Translations under genes and position numbers: made by a program | The notes under the pieces: generated by a model | Seen by the model: the letters and a program-made list of their open reading frames with translations, nothing else | Database searches by the model: none | What the model was told of the DNA's origin: nothing | Part shown: one piece after another, positions 1 to 9,519 of the stretch | Numbering within the stretch: the first letter of the stretch is position 1 | Layout of the letters: every line of letters starts with the position of its first letter | Origin: Strigamia acuminata | Lineage: Eukaryota > Arthropoda > Chilopoda > Geophilomorpha > Linotaeniidae | Reading direction: 5' to 3' | Assembly: GCA_949358305.1 (NCBI GenBank) | Contig: OX442314.1 | Span: 8,549,060-8,613,059, forward strand | Length of the DNA: 64,000 nucleotides

Positions 1-61
1 GCCTCTTGGTCTCATGGGTCGGCATGGCCCTGCAACAGGTGATGGCCAGATGTGACAAATT

Positions 62-213
62 TGCGCAAATTTGGACCGGCGCAAATTTGGGTCGGCGCAA
101 ATTTGGACCGGCGCAAATCTGGGTCGGCGCAAATTTGGTCCGGCGCAAATTTGGTCCACTTTGCGCCAATTTGAGTCTGCGCAAATTTGAGCCAAAATAA
201 ACACTGCGCAAAT
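62..213. repeat. 16-bp minisatellite
   Basis: Six head-to-tail copies of a 16-bp unit of the form GCGCAAATTTGGNCCG run from about 62 to 158, followed by degenerate copies to about 213. The 64-codon ORF across it is a by-product of the repeat and is not a gene. Confidence 0.85.
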
Positions 214-226
214 TTGGTGCTGGTCG

Positions 227-280
227 GATGACATCGGGGTGTTGAAAGAAGTTAAGGAAGTACTGCGCTTGTGGATTTCG
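227..280 (+). pseudogene. NVL exon 12 fragment (3' half)
   Basis: The stretch reads DDIGVLKEVKEVLRLWIS and is followed at once by GTAATTGAATGAAC. This matches the 3' half of NVL exon 12 (30528-30650, minus strand) and its intron start almost base for base. The 5' half is replaced by the minisatellite, so this is a truncated DNA-level copy that kept its splice donor. It lies on the plus strand, opposite to the resident NVL gene. Confidence 0.8.
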
Positions 281-390
281 GTAATTGAATGAACTGCGAT
301 GAATTGAATTGTTAATTTTATTTTTTTTAATTTATTAAGAAATGAATTTTTTTTGTGATTTTTGTTTGATTAATTTTTCTTCTTACAAGT

Positions 391-1550
391 TGTAATGAGC
401 TCAAATTTCACTATAAAATAATAGTGAAATTTCTTTCTCATTGGTGCCGCATCGGGACTTATCAAAATTCTACTAAAACTCAACTCTAAAATCTTAACTG
501 ACTAATCAAAGAAGAAATAATCAGTAATTAGTTCTTAAATAAAGGAAAAAGATTTATTCTTGGCTTGAATAAACTAATAGTAAAATACAATTAAATAATA
601 GGAATTAAAGGTAAAAGTAATAATAATTGAAGGTGAAATGGCGAAAATAATACAAAATAGCGGCGATGGCTTGTCGCTCGCTCTCGAACTTCGTTCTTCA
701 CTCGACGCTCGCTCTCGAACCTCGTTCTTCACTCGACGCTCGCTCTCGGACCTCGATACTCGCTCTCGGACCTCAATGCCCGCTCCAAACTTCAAAACGG
801 CGTCCAAACTTCACTCTTTACTCACGATGTTCATTCCTGGTTAAACCGGACAAATTTCCGAATTCTTGGTGACTTGAACTCGGACACAATTCCGTTTCTT
901 CTCTCTCAAAACTCGCAACAGATTCGGACACAATTCCAACTCTTCTTCCTTGATGACTCCGTGGTTGCGGCAAATTCCGCTTTATGTTGACTGGGACAAA
1001 TTTCCCAATGAGGATTTCTCATCCAAACAATGGCTGCTTGGCAAGAATGATGATCTCTCCAAACAATGGCTGCTTGGCAAGATGAAAATCCCACTGATGA
1101 ATATGCTCAATTAGCAAGATAAATTTCCCACTACTGGATGTACACAGTAGCAAGAACTCCCACAATAACTTTATGTTATTGTAAGAAATGAGTCTCAATA
1201 CTCAAGAACATCTCAAAACTGCTTTAGCAATTTGCAAGAAGGAGTCTAAATACTCAGGCAATCTTTCACCAAATCCACTTGAAGAATTGTATTTTCCCAG
1301 GGTAGATTTTGTGACTTGTTGCTCTCAAAGTTGATTTTTGACTGAAGATTTTTCCTCATTCTCTGCAGGAAGCATTTCCTGTTACAGGAAGCTTATGGGC
1401 TGGTTGCCCTGGCAACCACCCTCATGTCTTCAAGTTATGCCAGACTTCCTGTTCAGGCATAAAAAATAAACTCAAATAAAAATATGAAATATATAAAATA
1501 TTTCCAGACACATTTCTGTTCTTCATCTAGTGACCACTAGGGTCACTACA
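391..1550 (-). repeat. LTR of element A (3' LTR in element sense)
   Basis: 1160 bp, TG...CA ended. It contains a 31-bp tandem repeat of about three copies at 676-775 (GCTCGCTCTCGAAC core) and a terminal hairpin TAGTGACC/GGTCACTA near 1528-1548. Small ORFs inside it recur in the other LTR and are not genes. Confidence 0.93.
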
Positions 1551-1566
1551 CTTCCCCCCTTTTTGG
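1551..1566 (-). promoter_or_regulatory. polypurine tract of element A
   Basis: On the minus strand AAAAAGGGGGGAAG directly precedes the LTR that starts TGTAGTGACC, the expected place for the plus-strand DNA primer. Near-identical tracts lie inside the ORF at about 3109-3122 and in the leader at 6021-6033. Confidence 0.85.
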
Positions 1567-1570
1567 GTAG

Positions 1571-4500
1571 TTAGTTCCTAACTTCTCTAAACTTCATCGT
1601 CGTATCCCGAGGCGAAATCCTTGATGGGGTTTCAGACTCGGAGACCGAAAACTTCAGGTTGTCTTGGGATTTCGTTGGATCATTCCTTGTCGTAACCGAT
1701 TGATTCTGTCCAGCGATTACAGATGGTGTCCCGCTCCCAGGACTGAAATCCTGCCATCCGCTTCTTCCGGCAGCTTCCTTCAAGTGACCGGTCCAGTTGG
1801 CTCGAACAGGCAATTGATCTTCAGTTGTGTGTTCAAATGATCTGGAACAGGCATCTTGCAAAACTTTGCCTGAGTCATCTTGGTCATTCTGAGTTGCAAG
1901 ATTCATCACTTGTGTTGTCACTGCTGATTGTTGTTGCACCGCTGATGCATTTGTGGCTTCAAAATTAAATGGCTTTTGGCTTTCGATTGTTGTGGTTTCA
2001 TTCACTGCAATTTTCTCAATTCCGAGCCTTTGCTTCTGGATTTCCGGTTGACTGTTCGGCAAATCTTCATGTTGAATTCTGAACTCCTCCAATAAAAAAC
2101 TTGCAACTGGCTGTTTTCCTTCAGATGTACTCTTAATTGTAACTGTAGTGGGCACTGTAGCTCTGCTGTCTGAATTGCTACAATCAGATTTTTTAACAGT
2201 ATCTGAAAAATTAATCTTGGACTTATTTCCAATTGCAACTGCACTGACAATATGTTTCTGTAGGTCAGTTGATTCAGTGTAGTTTGCGTGACTAAGCTTC
2301 ATTGCAGTTTTAACTTCACTGGACTCCATGAAGTGTTGATCAACTTGGATTATTTGATTTGGTTGCTTTTCCAATAAATTAATTTTTGAAATGTTTTCAG
2401 TTGTGATTGAGCTGGCAGCAAATTTTGGTAACTCAATTGATTGAGTGTTGTGTTGCTTCAAGTCAATTCTCTGCAAAGTTTTTTCCAAAATTCTGTTTTC
2501 TTTTTCTGTTGGTCGTGGACCTTGTTTTTCAATTTGACCAATTGATGTTAATACTTGGCAATCTTGATTTTCTGGTCGTTCTTTCAATCCTGTATTTGTA
2601 TGCTGTTTACTGCAAAGCATCTTGTAATCATCTGTTTGTAGAGGTTTTTCATTTTCATGTTCACTCCTTGTATCTCCAGATGTTTGGATTGTTTCTACCA
2701 GTTTAACTTCAGACCTTTCCTCTAATTGAATCAATTGCTGTTTAGCTTGGATTCTTTTCTTTGGCAGCTTCTCCACTTTTTCTTTGGTGTCTTGAGTTTC
2801 ATTTGCCAAATCCAGTCGCTGATAACAATTTTTGATCAAAATTTTCACTTCCTGTAGGTCCTCAGAAGTTATATTTTCCAGTATGTTCTTCAGAGCCACG
2901 ATGAAATATTTGGAGGGCCACTCTGAATTCTGCCGACATAATTTCGGTGAAAACGTGGAATCTTGTAACATTGCATTATCTGTCAGTCGTTTGATCACTT
3001 TTCGAAGTTGTTTTCGAACAATTTTCGTTTCTCGAACCAGACATTTATTTTCTGATTTTCTAGGATTCCTGGATGAATTTTGATTCTTTTTCTCTTTTTC
3101 CATCACTCTTCCCCCCTTTTTTGGAAATGGTTGAACTTGTTCATCAGTTTCAAAATCTACACTTTTTGGAAAAAGCAATGGATTTTCTTCTAAGTTTTCA
3201 AAAATCAAATTTTCTGTGTCCGATTCGATAATTTTTTCTGCAATCTGTGCATCATCTTGGTTCTTCTTATCATCAGAATTTTGTGTATCCTGTAGAGGTT
3301 GCGCATTTTTGTGAGCTTGCATTTTGTCCGATTTGGACGCACTTTGTGTAATTCCTGTATTTTCAACAACCTGTGTGTCTTCTGCACGTTGTGTGTCGTC
3401 TGTACTGTGCACACTTTTTTCTTCTTGTTGTCTACCATCTATGGCTGTTTTTTGATCACTCAAATTTTCAAAAGCAATTGCTCTTTGATGGTGACGATCA
3501 TTTTCGTTTGGCCAGCCTTCCCTGCATGTGTCAACTTGTGTTTGATCAATTTCTCTGTTCGTTTTGGACACTCTGATGTCATCTGGTTCTAGAATGGTGT
3601 CACTTGTTGCAGGTTGATCATGACCCAATTGAACTTGATTGTTCGACTCACGTTGGAGGTTCTGCTGGTCCATGACATCAAATAACTTTTTCTTTGGCGA
3701 CGTTACTGTTCGTTTATGTTTTCTACGATTTTCTGCATCGTCATTCCCTCGCTTTACTGAATTTCCTGCCGAATCTGCAGTTGTCTGTTCAACTTTCGAC
3801 TGATGCATGACACTTGCTGTATTCCTAACTGGTGGACACTGTGACTGTGTCATGAACCGCAGCTCTTGTGAATATTGTTTTGCCTTTTTTGCGTCTTCCT
3901 GAGCTGGTGGAGATGCTTTACGACAAAATTCGTTATTAACATGCAATGATGATTCCATTGTCTTCTCTTCTACGACGAGTGCTTGGTTAATGCTGTCAGT
4001 CTTTTCCATTTTTTCAGAAGGTGTTTTTTTTGCAAAATTAATCGAAAATGTTTTCATTTCTAGAATTAAGCTTTTCCTCGATTCAGACATTGTTTCTGTT
4101 TCTTCACCAGATGTAGATAACCTTTTTAATGCCTTCTTGACTGCATCCATTGCTACTGGCAATGACAATTTTTTGGCAACTTCAGAAAATCTTAAGTCCA
4201 CTGGTGAGTTGTGTCTTTTCCTTGTGGTTACCTCAGCACTGGTCCCATATTTTAAAATTTTCTGGTCATCTCTGGATTGACGTTTCGTCTCTGCAGGACT
4301 GTCTCTAGTTTCGGTCTGTAAACGGCGACGTACTTCTTGTAATTTAAGTCGGGTTGGCGAGCGTACTGCTGATAATGCCGTGCTGTCAACTGATTTTCTG
4401 GTCGAAGTCTTCTTATCCGCCTTTATTAAACAACCTCTTTCTTCGGTTATTTCGATTGGTTCTTCGAACAACAATTTCGTGAGATCGCTTTTGCTTCGTG

Positions 4501-5938
4501 GAATGGATTTTGCATTTTCAGATAATGAACGTACTGGAGATGTGGTGCGCGATACGTAATGTCTTCGTGATTGTACTTTGTTGGCTTCGAATTTATTTTG
4601 TGTTTCGCGTATTTCAAGCTCCATTCTTATTTGCGCGAGTTTATTGTCCAATTTGGTTTCACGTTCCTTGCGCTCTTCCACAAGTAATTGTTCCTGTAGT
4701 TTTTGCTCTTCTAATCTGTAACATTCCCTCCGCTGATCTCGATCATTCGCCGCAGCTATCCATGCAGCATATTCCTCGTGGGACATTGGTTCATTTATGT
4801 GGCAATAACATGCTTCATGCGTAATGTCTAGCATCCGGTCTTGTACTTCTCGCAGCTTGAGACGTGTTGGCGAAATTATTCTTTTCAACTGTGTCAAGTC
4901 GGTCCTGCAACTGGGTGAGAATCTTGCGCGATTTAGCAATAAACACTTTTGACATGTGGCACGTGGTACGCATTGTTTTGGTGATTGCACTGTTTGCATT
5001 GTTAAATCCACTGATTCCTGGGAACTCGAGGGAGATTTTGCTAGACTTTCATCCGTTTGTTTCAAGACGAATTCTTGTTCTTTTATTGCGTTTGCTGGTG
5101 AACCAAAGTTATACGACTCATTTCGATAAGAGTAACCATACTCGTTTTGCTGACACGCTTTGTCTTTGAAATGTGATTCACTTTTCTGGCGGGCTTCGTC
5201 CTGATAACGCGACTCATTTCGCTGATTTGAGTCCTCGTTTGGACGTGAGTTGTTCTTAAAACGTGATTCACTTCTGTGACAAATTTCGTCATGATAATGC
5301 GACTCATTTCGCGGATCTGAATTTTCGCGTTGACGTGATTCGCAACAATAACGCGACTCGTTTCGTGAATGTGAGTCCTCTTGTTGACACTCTTTGTCAC
5401 GGTAGTGCGACTCATTTCGCGACTGGAAGTCCTCGTATTGGCGGAAATCGTCTTTGAGCGAATGTTCTCGTGACGTAGAAGGACCATGTTCTTCTTTTCT
5501 TTGATTAACTTCGCTTCGACTATCAAGTCCCGAATCATTTCGGTTATCATATCGAATGTCGTATTTTGGTATATCCTGATCTCGTTGATCGCATCTTCTT
5601 TGATAGTTCTGTGGTGAAGAAGAATGACGCATTTCATTTTTATCTCTTGATTGCCGTGTCTTATGGATTGTTAATGTACCACTTCTACTCTGGCTGGCTT
5701 GTAGTTGGTGGTCAGCCATCTTGATTGTAAAATCTTGGAAAAAATTTTCTTGATCCCGTTGAACAATCTTGGAATGTTTTCTGTCATCTGTGTTCTTAAT
5801 GGCAATCGGAGACGACATATCTTCTGTGTGGTGTAACAATCCCAAATGTGGTGGCAAACTATATCTTTTCAATCGCAATGATGATTGTTGAACTTCCATG
5901 GTTGGTCTTTGTACTTGTTTCTTATGATGATCAGACAT
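1571..5938 (-). CDS. orphan 1455-residue protein of element A
   Basis: This is an unbroken ORF from ATG at 5938 to a stop 20 bp before the LTR, filling almost the whole element. I do not recognise it. The protein is hydrophilic and rich in Q, E, K, R and S, with no signal peptide or membrane segment. Residues of about 130-280 hold a degenerate array of short units around RNES-x-Y, alternating charged residues with H/Y/C. Near residue 400 a long E/R/Q/L-rich stretch is probably a coiled coil. A motif of the form SPxRLKLxEVxxxL recurs: two clear copies (TRLKLREVQDRM and TRLKLQEVRRRL) and looser versions at SPVDLRFSEV, SPKKKLFDV and, at the very C-terminus, MKFREV. No CCHC knuckle, DTG/DSG protease, YxDD or DDE signature is present. 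It could be a strongly diverged Gag-like or nucleic-acid-binding protein, or a captured host gene. Its intact frame with near-identical LTRs suggests recent function. Confidence 0.85.
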   Translation of the reverse strand: MSDHHKKQVQRPTMEVQQSSLRLKRYSLPPHLGLLHHTEDMSSPIAIKNTDDRKHSKIVQRDQENFFQDFTIKMADHQLQASQSRSGTLTIHKTRQSRDKNEMRHSSSPQNYQRRCDQRDQDIPKYDIRYDNRNDSGLDSRSEVNQRKEEHGPSTSREHSLKDDFRQYEDFQSRNESHYRDKECQQEDSHSRNESRYCCESRQRENSDPRNESHYHDEICHRSESRFKNNSRPNEDSNQRNESRYQDEARQKSESHFKDKACQQNEYGYSYRNESYNFGSPANAIKEQEFVLKQTDESLAKSPSSSQESVDLTMQTVQSPKQCVPRATCQKCLLLNRARFSPSCRTDLTQLKRIISPTRLKLREVQDRMLDITHEACYCHINEPMSHEEYAAWIAAANDRDQRRECYRLEEQKLQEQLLVEERKERETKLDNKLAQIRMELEIRETQNKFEANKVQSRRHYVSRTTSPVRSLSENAKSIPRSKSDLTKLLFEEPIEITEERGCLIKADKKTSTRKSVDSTALSAVRSPTRLKLQEVRRRLQTETRDSPAETKRQSRDDQKILKYGTSAEVTTRKRHNSPVDLRFSEVAKKLSLPVAMDAVKKALKRLSTSGEETETMSESRKSLILEMKTFSINFAKKTPSEKMEKTDSINQALVVEEKTMESSLHVNNEFCRKASPPAQEDAKKAKQYSQELRFMTQSQCPPVRNTASVMHQSKVEQTTADSAGNSVKRGNDDAENRRKHKRTVTSPKKKLFDVMDQQNLQRESNNQVQLGHDQPATSDTILEPDDIRVSKTNREIDQTQVDTCREGWPNENDRHHQRAIAFENLSDQKTAIDGRQQEEKSVHSTDDTQRAEDTQVVENTGITQSASKSDKMQAHKNAQPLQDTQNSDDKKNQDDAQIAEKIIESDTENLIFENLEENPLLFPKSVDFETDEQVQPFPKKGGRVMEKEKKNQNSSRNPRKSENKCLVRETKIVRKQLRKVIKRLTDNAMLQDSTFSPKLCRQNSEWPSKYFIVALKNILENITSEDLQEVKILIKNCYQRLDLANETQDTKEKVEKLPKKRIQAKQQLIQLEERSEVKLVETIQTSGDTRSEHENEKPLQTDDYKMLCSKQHTNTGLKERPENQDCQVLTSIGQIEKQGPRPTEKENRILEKTLQRIDLKQHNTQSIELPKFAASSITTENISKINLLEKQPNQIIQVDQHFMESSEVKTAMKLSHANYTESTDLQKHIVSAVAIGNKSKINFSDTVKKSDCSNSDSRATVPTTVTIKSTSEGKQPVASFLLEEFRIQHEDLPNSQPEIQKQRLGIEKIAVNETTTIESQKPFNFEATNASAVQQQSAVTTQVMNLATQNDQDDSGKVLQDACSRSFEHTTEDQLPVRANWTGHLKEAAGRSGWQDFSPGSGTPSVIAGQNQSVTTRNDPTKSQDNLKFSVSESETPSRISPRDTTMKFREVRN

Positions 5939-6200
5939 GATGTTAATTTTTAGTAGATAGGATAATGAAGAAAGAAATAGTTTAACTTAGAAAAATATCT
6001 TCTAAACTCTGTTAACCATTTTCCCCCTTTTTTGTTTGAGAACCAAAAAAAAAAAATTCACACCTATTCTTACTACAAATCAAAAAATAGAAGTTCCTCA
6101 ATCTAATTAACCTATCACAAAACAATTTTCCAAACAAATTAGGTCCTTCAACTAAATAAAAGTTGTTAAGGTTCAAATCTTTCAGGCCCAGGCCCCCAAG
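5939..6200 (-). other. leader of element A
   Basis: 262 bp between the upstream LTR (element sense) and the ORF start. Directly after the LTR the minus strand reads CT then TGGGGGCCTGGGCCTGAA, a candidate primer-binding site beginning TGG; I could not assign a tRNA. It also holds the third G6-type purine tract (6021-6033). Confidence 0.5.
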
Positions 6201-7360
6201 TGTAATGAGCTCAAATTTCACTATAAAATAATAGTGAAATTTCTTTCTCATTGGTGCCGCATCGGGACTTATCAAAATTCTACTAAAACTCAACTCTAAA
6301 ATCTTAACTGACTAATCAAAGAAGAAATAATCACTAATTAGTTCTTAAATAAAGGAAAAAGATTTATTCTTGGCTTGAATAAACTAATAGTAAAATACAA
6401 TTAAATAATAGGAATTAAAGGTAAAAGTAATAATAATTGAAGGTGAAATGGCGAAAATAATACAAAATAGCGGCGATGGCTTGTCGCTCGCTCTCGAACT
6501 TCGTTCTTCACTCGACGCTCGCTCTCGAACCTCGTTCTTCACTCGACGCTCGCTCTCGGACCTCGATACTCGCTCTCGGACCTCAATGCCCGCTCCAAAC
6601 TTCAAAACGGCGTCCAAACTTCACTCTTTACTCACGATGTTCATTCCTGGTTAAACCGGACAAATTTCCGAATTCTTGGTGACTTGAACTCGGACACAAT
6701 TCCGTTTCTTCTCTCTCAAAACTCGCAACAGATTCGGACACAATTCCAACTCTTCTTCCTTGATGACTCCGTGGTTGCGGCAAATTCCGCTTTATGTTGA
6801 CTGGGACAAATTTCCCAATGAGGATTTCTCATCCAAACAATGGCTGCTTGGCAAGAATGATGATCTCTCCAAACAATGGCTGCTTGGCAAGATGAAAATC
6901 CCACTGATGAATATGCTCAATTAGCAAGATAAATTTCCCACTACTGGATGTACACAGTAGCAAGAACTCCCACAATAACTTTATGTTATTGTAAGAAATG
7001 AGTCTCAATACTCAAGAACATCTCAAAACTGCTTTAGCAATTTGCAAGAAGGAGTCTAAATACTCAGGCAATCTTTCACCAAATCCACTTGAAGAATTGT
7101 ATTTTCCCAGGGTAGATTTTGTGACTTGTTGCTCTCAAAGTTGATTTTTGACTGAAGATTTTTCCTCATTCTCTGCAGGAAGCATTTCCTGTTACAGGAA
7201 GCTTATGGGCTGGTTGCCCTGGCAACCACCCTCATGTCTTCAAGTTATGCCAGACTTCCTGTTCAGGCATAAAAAATAAACTCAAATAAAAATATGAAAT
7301 ATATAAAATATTTCCAGACACATTTCTGTTCTTCATCTAGTGACCACTAGGGTCACTACA
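6201..7360 (-). repeat. LTR of element A (5' LTR in element sense)
   Basis: 1160-bp direct copy of 391-1550, including the 31-bp tandem repeat (6486-6585). It is followed by AAGT, the target duplication. Confidence 0.93.
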
Positions 7361-7367
7361 AAGTTAG

Positions 7368-7490
7368 ACAGCTTTGGGAAGTGTGGTGTCGTCGTTGACA
7401 CGCGAGGGGTTCAGTACGGTGCCGGATGTGACGTGAGATGATATAGGAGCGTTGAAAGAAGTTCTAGAAGAACTGCGCTTGTGTTTTACT
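7368..7490 (+). pseudogene. NVL exon 12 copy with stop
   Basis: This segment is exactly 123 bp, like the real NVL exon 12. It is preceded by AG (after excision of element A the acceptor context resembles the NVL intron) and followed by GTAATTG. It reads ..[11 protein letters not shown] then TGA where the real exon has TGG (W), then DDIGALKEV. The in-frame stop makes it a pseudoexon. With 227-280 it shows a tandem partial duplication of this NVL region, into which element A inserted. Confidence 0.88.
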
Positions 7491-7673
7491 GTAATTGAAT
7501 TGAATTGAATTGTTTAATTTATTTTTTTAAATTTATTTTTGTCATTTTGTTTCAGGCTTTGCTACGTATTCACTTTCCAAGAGGAAAACCGCACTTTTCA
7601 TGTGAAAAAATGAAGTCGTAATTTTTTTTTGTAAAATTCATTTTCTGAAGTGTAAACATTTACTATTGTATTT

Positions 7674-7955
7674 GGAAACACCGTCCTTCTCAGGGTACCG
7701 GACGGGAGGCAGTTTCGGAGAAGCATTTCGCATGTGAAACGTTTCGTCCAGATCCAAGAAGAGAGTTGCGAGCCAGCGCCAGTCATCGGAGCAAAGGCGA
7801 TCAAACGAGAACCACCAGAAGTCGAAATTGAAGTCGAGGTCCCTACACAACCAGTCGTAGTCCCAGAGGTCCCAATGCAGTTGAGGAGATCCACGAGAGC
7901 GAGGGAACCACCAAAACATCTTAAAGAATTTGTGTTAAACTGTAGGGACACGTAA
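7674..7955 (+). pseudogene. C-terminal tail of a gypsy-type polyprotein
   Basis: This reads as an open frame ending in RRSTRAREPPKHLKEFV, the basic R-S-x-R-x-R-x-P-P tail common at the end of Ty3/gypsy polyproteins. Just before it, RVPDGRQFRRSISHVKRF matches the usual DGR-x-RRN-x-SHxK linker after integrase. Everything upstream is missing, and the fragment abuts NVL-derived DNA. Only the last ~90 codons and the downstream 3' region survive. Confidence 0.7.
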
Positions 7956-8156
7956 ATGTTGTTTACTTTAAAGTTGAGAATACTAATTGATACTAAAAGA
8001 GTTATTGTTAACTAATTGTTCAGGCCTGGGCACAAAACATTGTTGTTTAGAATTATGGAATTCTTTGATGTTAGTTAATTGCATTATTTAATTTTAATCA
8101 TTGTTATTTTATTGTTTTCTCCTGTGGAGAAGTAGATTTAAAAAGAAAAGAAGTAA

Positions 8157-8359
8157 TGTGGTGTTTAGTATTTACATACTTAGAGGGCGCCACTAGCTTA
8201 GCTACCTGGCGGCGCGTTCACTTGTAAAGCAAAAATACAACCAGTGCATTGCAGCTTGGACAAGATACAACGAACTACGATAAATAATTTCAGAAAAGAA
8301 AATCAAATTTCCAATTAAATTTGGGAAGAGCAACTAGTCGTTTCATTCCTTGGCAGTCA
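8157..8359 (+). repeat. 3' LTR remnant of the truncated gypsy element
   Basis: A purine tract AAAAAGAAAAGAAG precedes TGTGGTGTTTAG, the expected start of a 3' LTR, and a plausible CA end lies at 8358-8359. It includes a GGCGCCACTAG segment resembling the LTRs of the gypsy element at 12017. No second copy is present to confirm the borders. Confidence 0.45.
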
Positions 8360-8699
8360 AATCTACTTAGCTATAAAAAAATAGTAATAAACACATTAAT
8401 TTCGTTTTCTTTCCATTAACATTTGCAAGTTTAAACTTACTTCAGTCTTGCACAAATTGGGCCCGGACGTCATCTCGGTAAAATGCTATATGCGAATAAC
8501 TCTTTCATGGGCCATATAGACGTGGTAGAATCCTCTTAAGAAAAACCATATGCCTCTAAACATACAGTATGGTCTAGATAAAATTAAATAAAATTACAAT
8601 TAAATTTACTTACAGCTGTTATTACTGCGTATAAAAAAGTAATGCAGATAACCCCCGCACATATCCACTACCACCACATGATTCACGTTTTAATTTTTA
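8360..8699. other. no gene seen
   Basis: AT-rich sequence with no convincing ORF, repeat or RNA. Confidence 0.5.
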
Positions 8700-8940
8700 A
8701 GTGAATTTTAAGTTGTATTTTTATTTTTCTGAAAAATTGAGACAAACGACCACCAGGCGTTCTAATCACCCACCAATCACACGAAAGACTTTTAGACGTT
8801 TCCATTCGGAACTGAATTATTATAGAAATCGAGCACATGCGAGCTTAATCTTGAAAAATTATGGAACGGTCGTATCTGATGCAAATGAAGTCTTAACATT
8901 TGAAGTACTGTACATTCTTTACTCTATGGTGAAATGGTGA
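8700..8940 (+). pseudogene. TPR-like exon fragment
   Basis: The frame contains YYRNRAHASLILKNYGTVV followed by SDANEVL. This fits the helix A/helix B pattern of a tetratricopeptide repeat (Y-x-NRA-x(5)-LKxYxxAxxDxxxAL) apart from V for the usual A in helix B. Only one repeat is visible and no partner exons lie nearby, so it is more likely an exon fragment than a gene. The parent family cannot be named. Confidence 0.35.
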
Positions 8941-9195
8941 AAAAATTCCCAACTTGTTGTATTTAAAATGACACACCTGAAATAACCGGAAAACTGACGT
9001 TATTAGCATTAAATCACTGACCCTTATCGGCCATATTAGATTTTTATTTTTTAATCTTAAAAAAAAATTAATTAAAAAAATTAACTGAAAAAAAAAATCG
9101 TTTTAAATCGCTATTTTATTTGTAAATGTAGTTTTTCATTTATCAATTTTTAATTTAGTAAATTAAATTGTTTGGTATTTATTTCTTTTTTGCAG

Positions 9196-9252
9196 GAAAA
9201 TCTGTCGCAATTGTAAATGTTCACGCGAGGATCATGGGATCATGGGATTATG
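9196..9252 (+). pseudogene. PET/LIM-type zinc motif exon fragment
   Basis: After a good acceptor (pyrimidines then GCAG at 9195) the sequence reads KICRNCKCSREDH, then ends within a few codons. C-x2-C-x-C-x-R-E-x-H is the pattern seen in PET-LIM proteins such as Testin, Prickle and Limpet. Only this short piece exists, cut off by a stop shortly after, so it is an orphan exon fragment. The family call rests on one short motif. Confidence 0.35.
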
Positions 9253-9519
9253 ACTAGAATCCAATTGCCGATGGATACTGAAAGAAGATTTGTAGTGATC
9301 CTGATGATCACGAAAGTGTTTTATTAATATAAAGAATGTAAATAAACTGTTTTAATTATTCATAACTAGACTTTGACCGATATCGATATTTTGAAGTATC
9401 GCCGATACCGATAATCGGCAATCGAATATCGGCCGATACCGATACCTGCGCCGATATTAAAATTAAAAGGTCCGACCCCCCCACCCCCTCAAAAAAAAAT
9501 TAAAATTGCGTTTATTATA

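Larger units (their letters stand above)
391..7360 (-). mobile_element. LTR retroelement A, orphan single ORF, no gag-pol
   Basis: Two 1160-bp direct repeats (391-1550 and 6201-7360) flank a 4650-bp core. AAGT on both sides (387-390 and 7361-7364) is a 4-bp target duplication. On the minus strand the LTR begins TGTAGTGACC and ends CTCATTACA, and a purine tract AAAAAGGGGGGAAG abuts the 3' LTR, which fixes the polarity as minus. The two LTRs differ at one position that I noticed (G at 524, C at 6334), so the insertion is recent. The core holds one 1455-codon ORF and nothing that looks like Gag zinc knuckle, protease, RT, RNase H or integrase. It must therefore have moved using enzymes supplied in trans. 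It is inserted in a duplicated piece of NVL, just upstream of a copied exon. Confidence 0.93.

Noticed and set aside
62-213. Possible CRISPR-like array
   Set aside because: The units are contiguous 16-bp tandem copies without spacers, in a eukaryotic genome.
638-1094. Three ORFs of 62-68 codons rich in RSS/RTS (also at 6448-6904)
   Set aside because: They lie in both LTRs of element A and come from its 31-bp tandem repeat.
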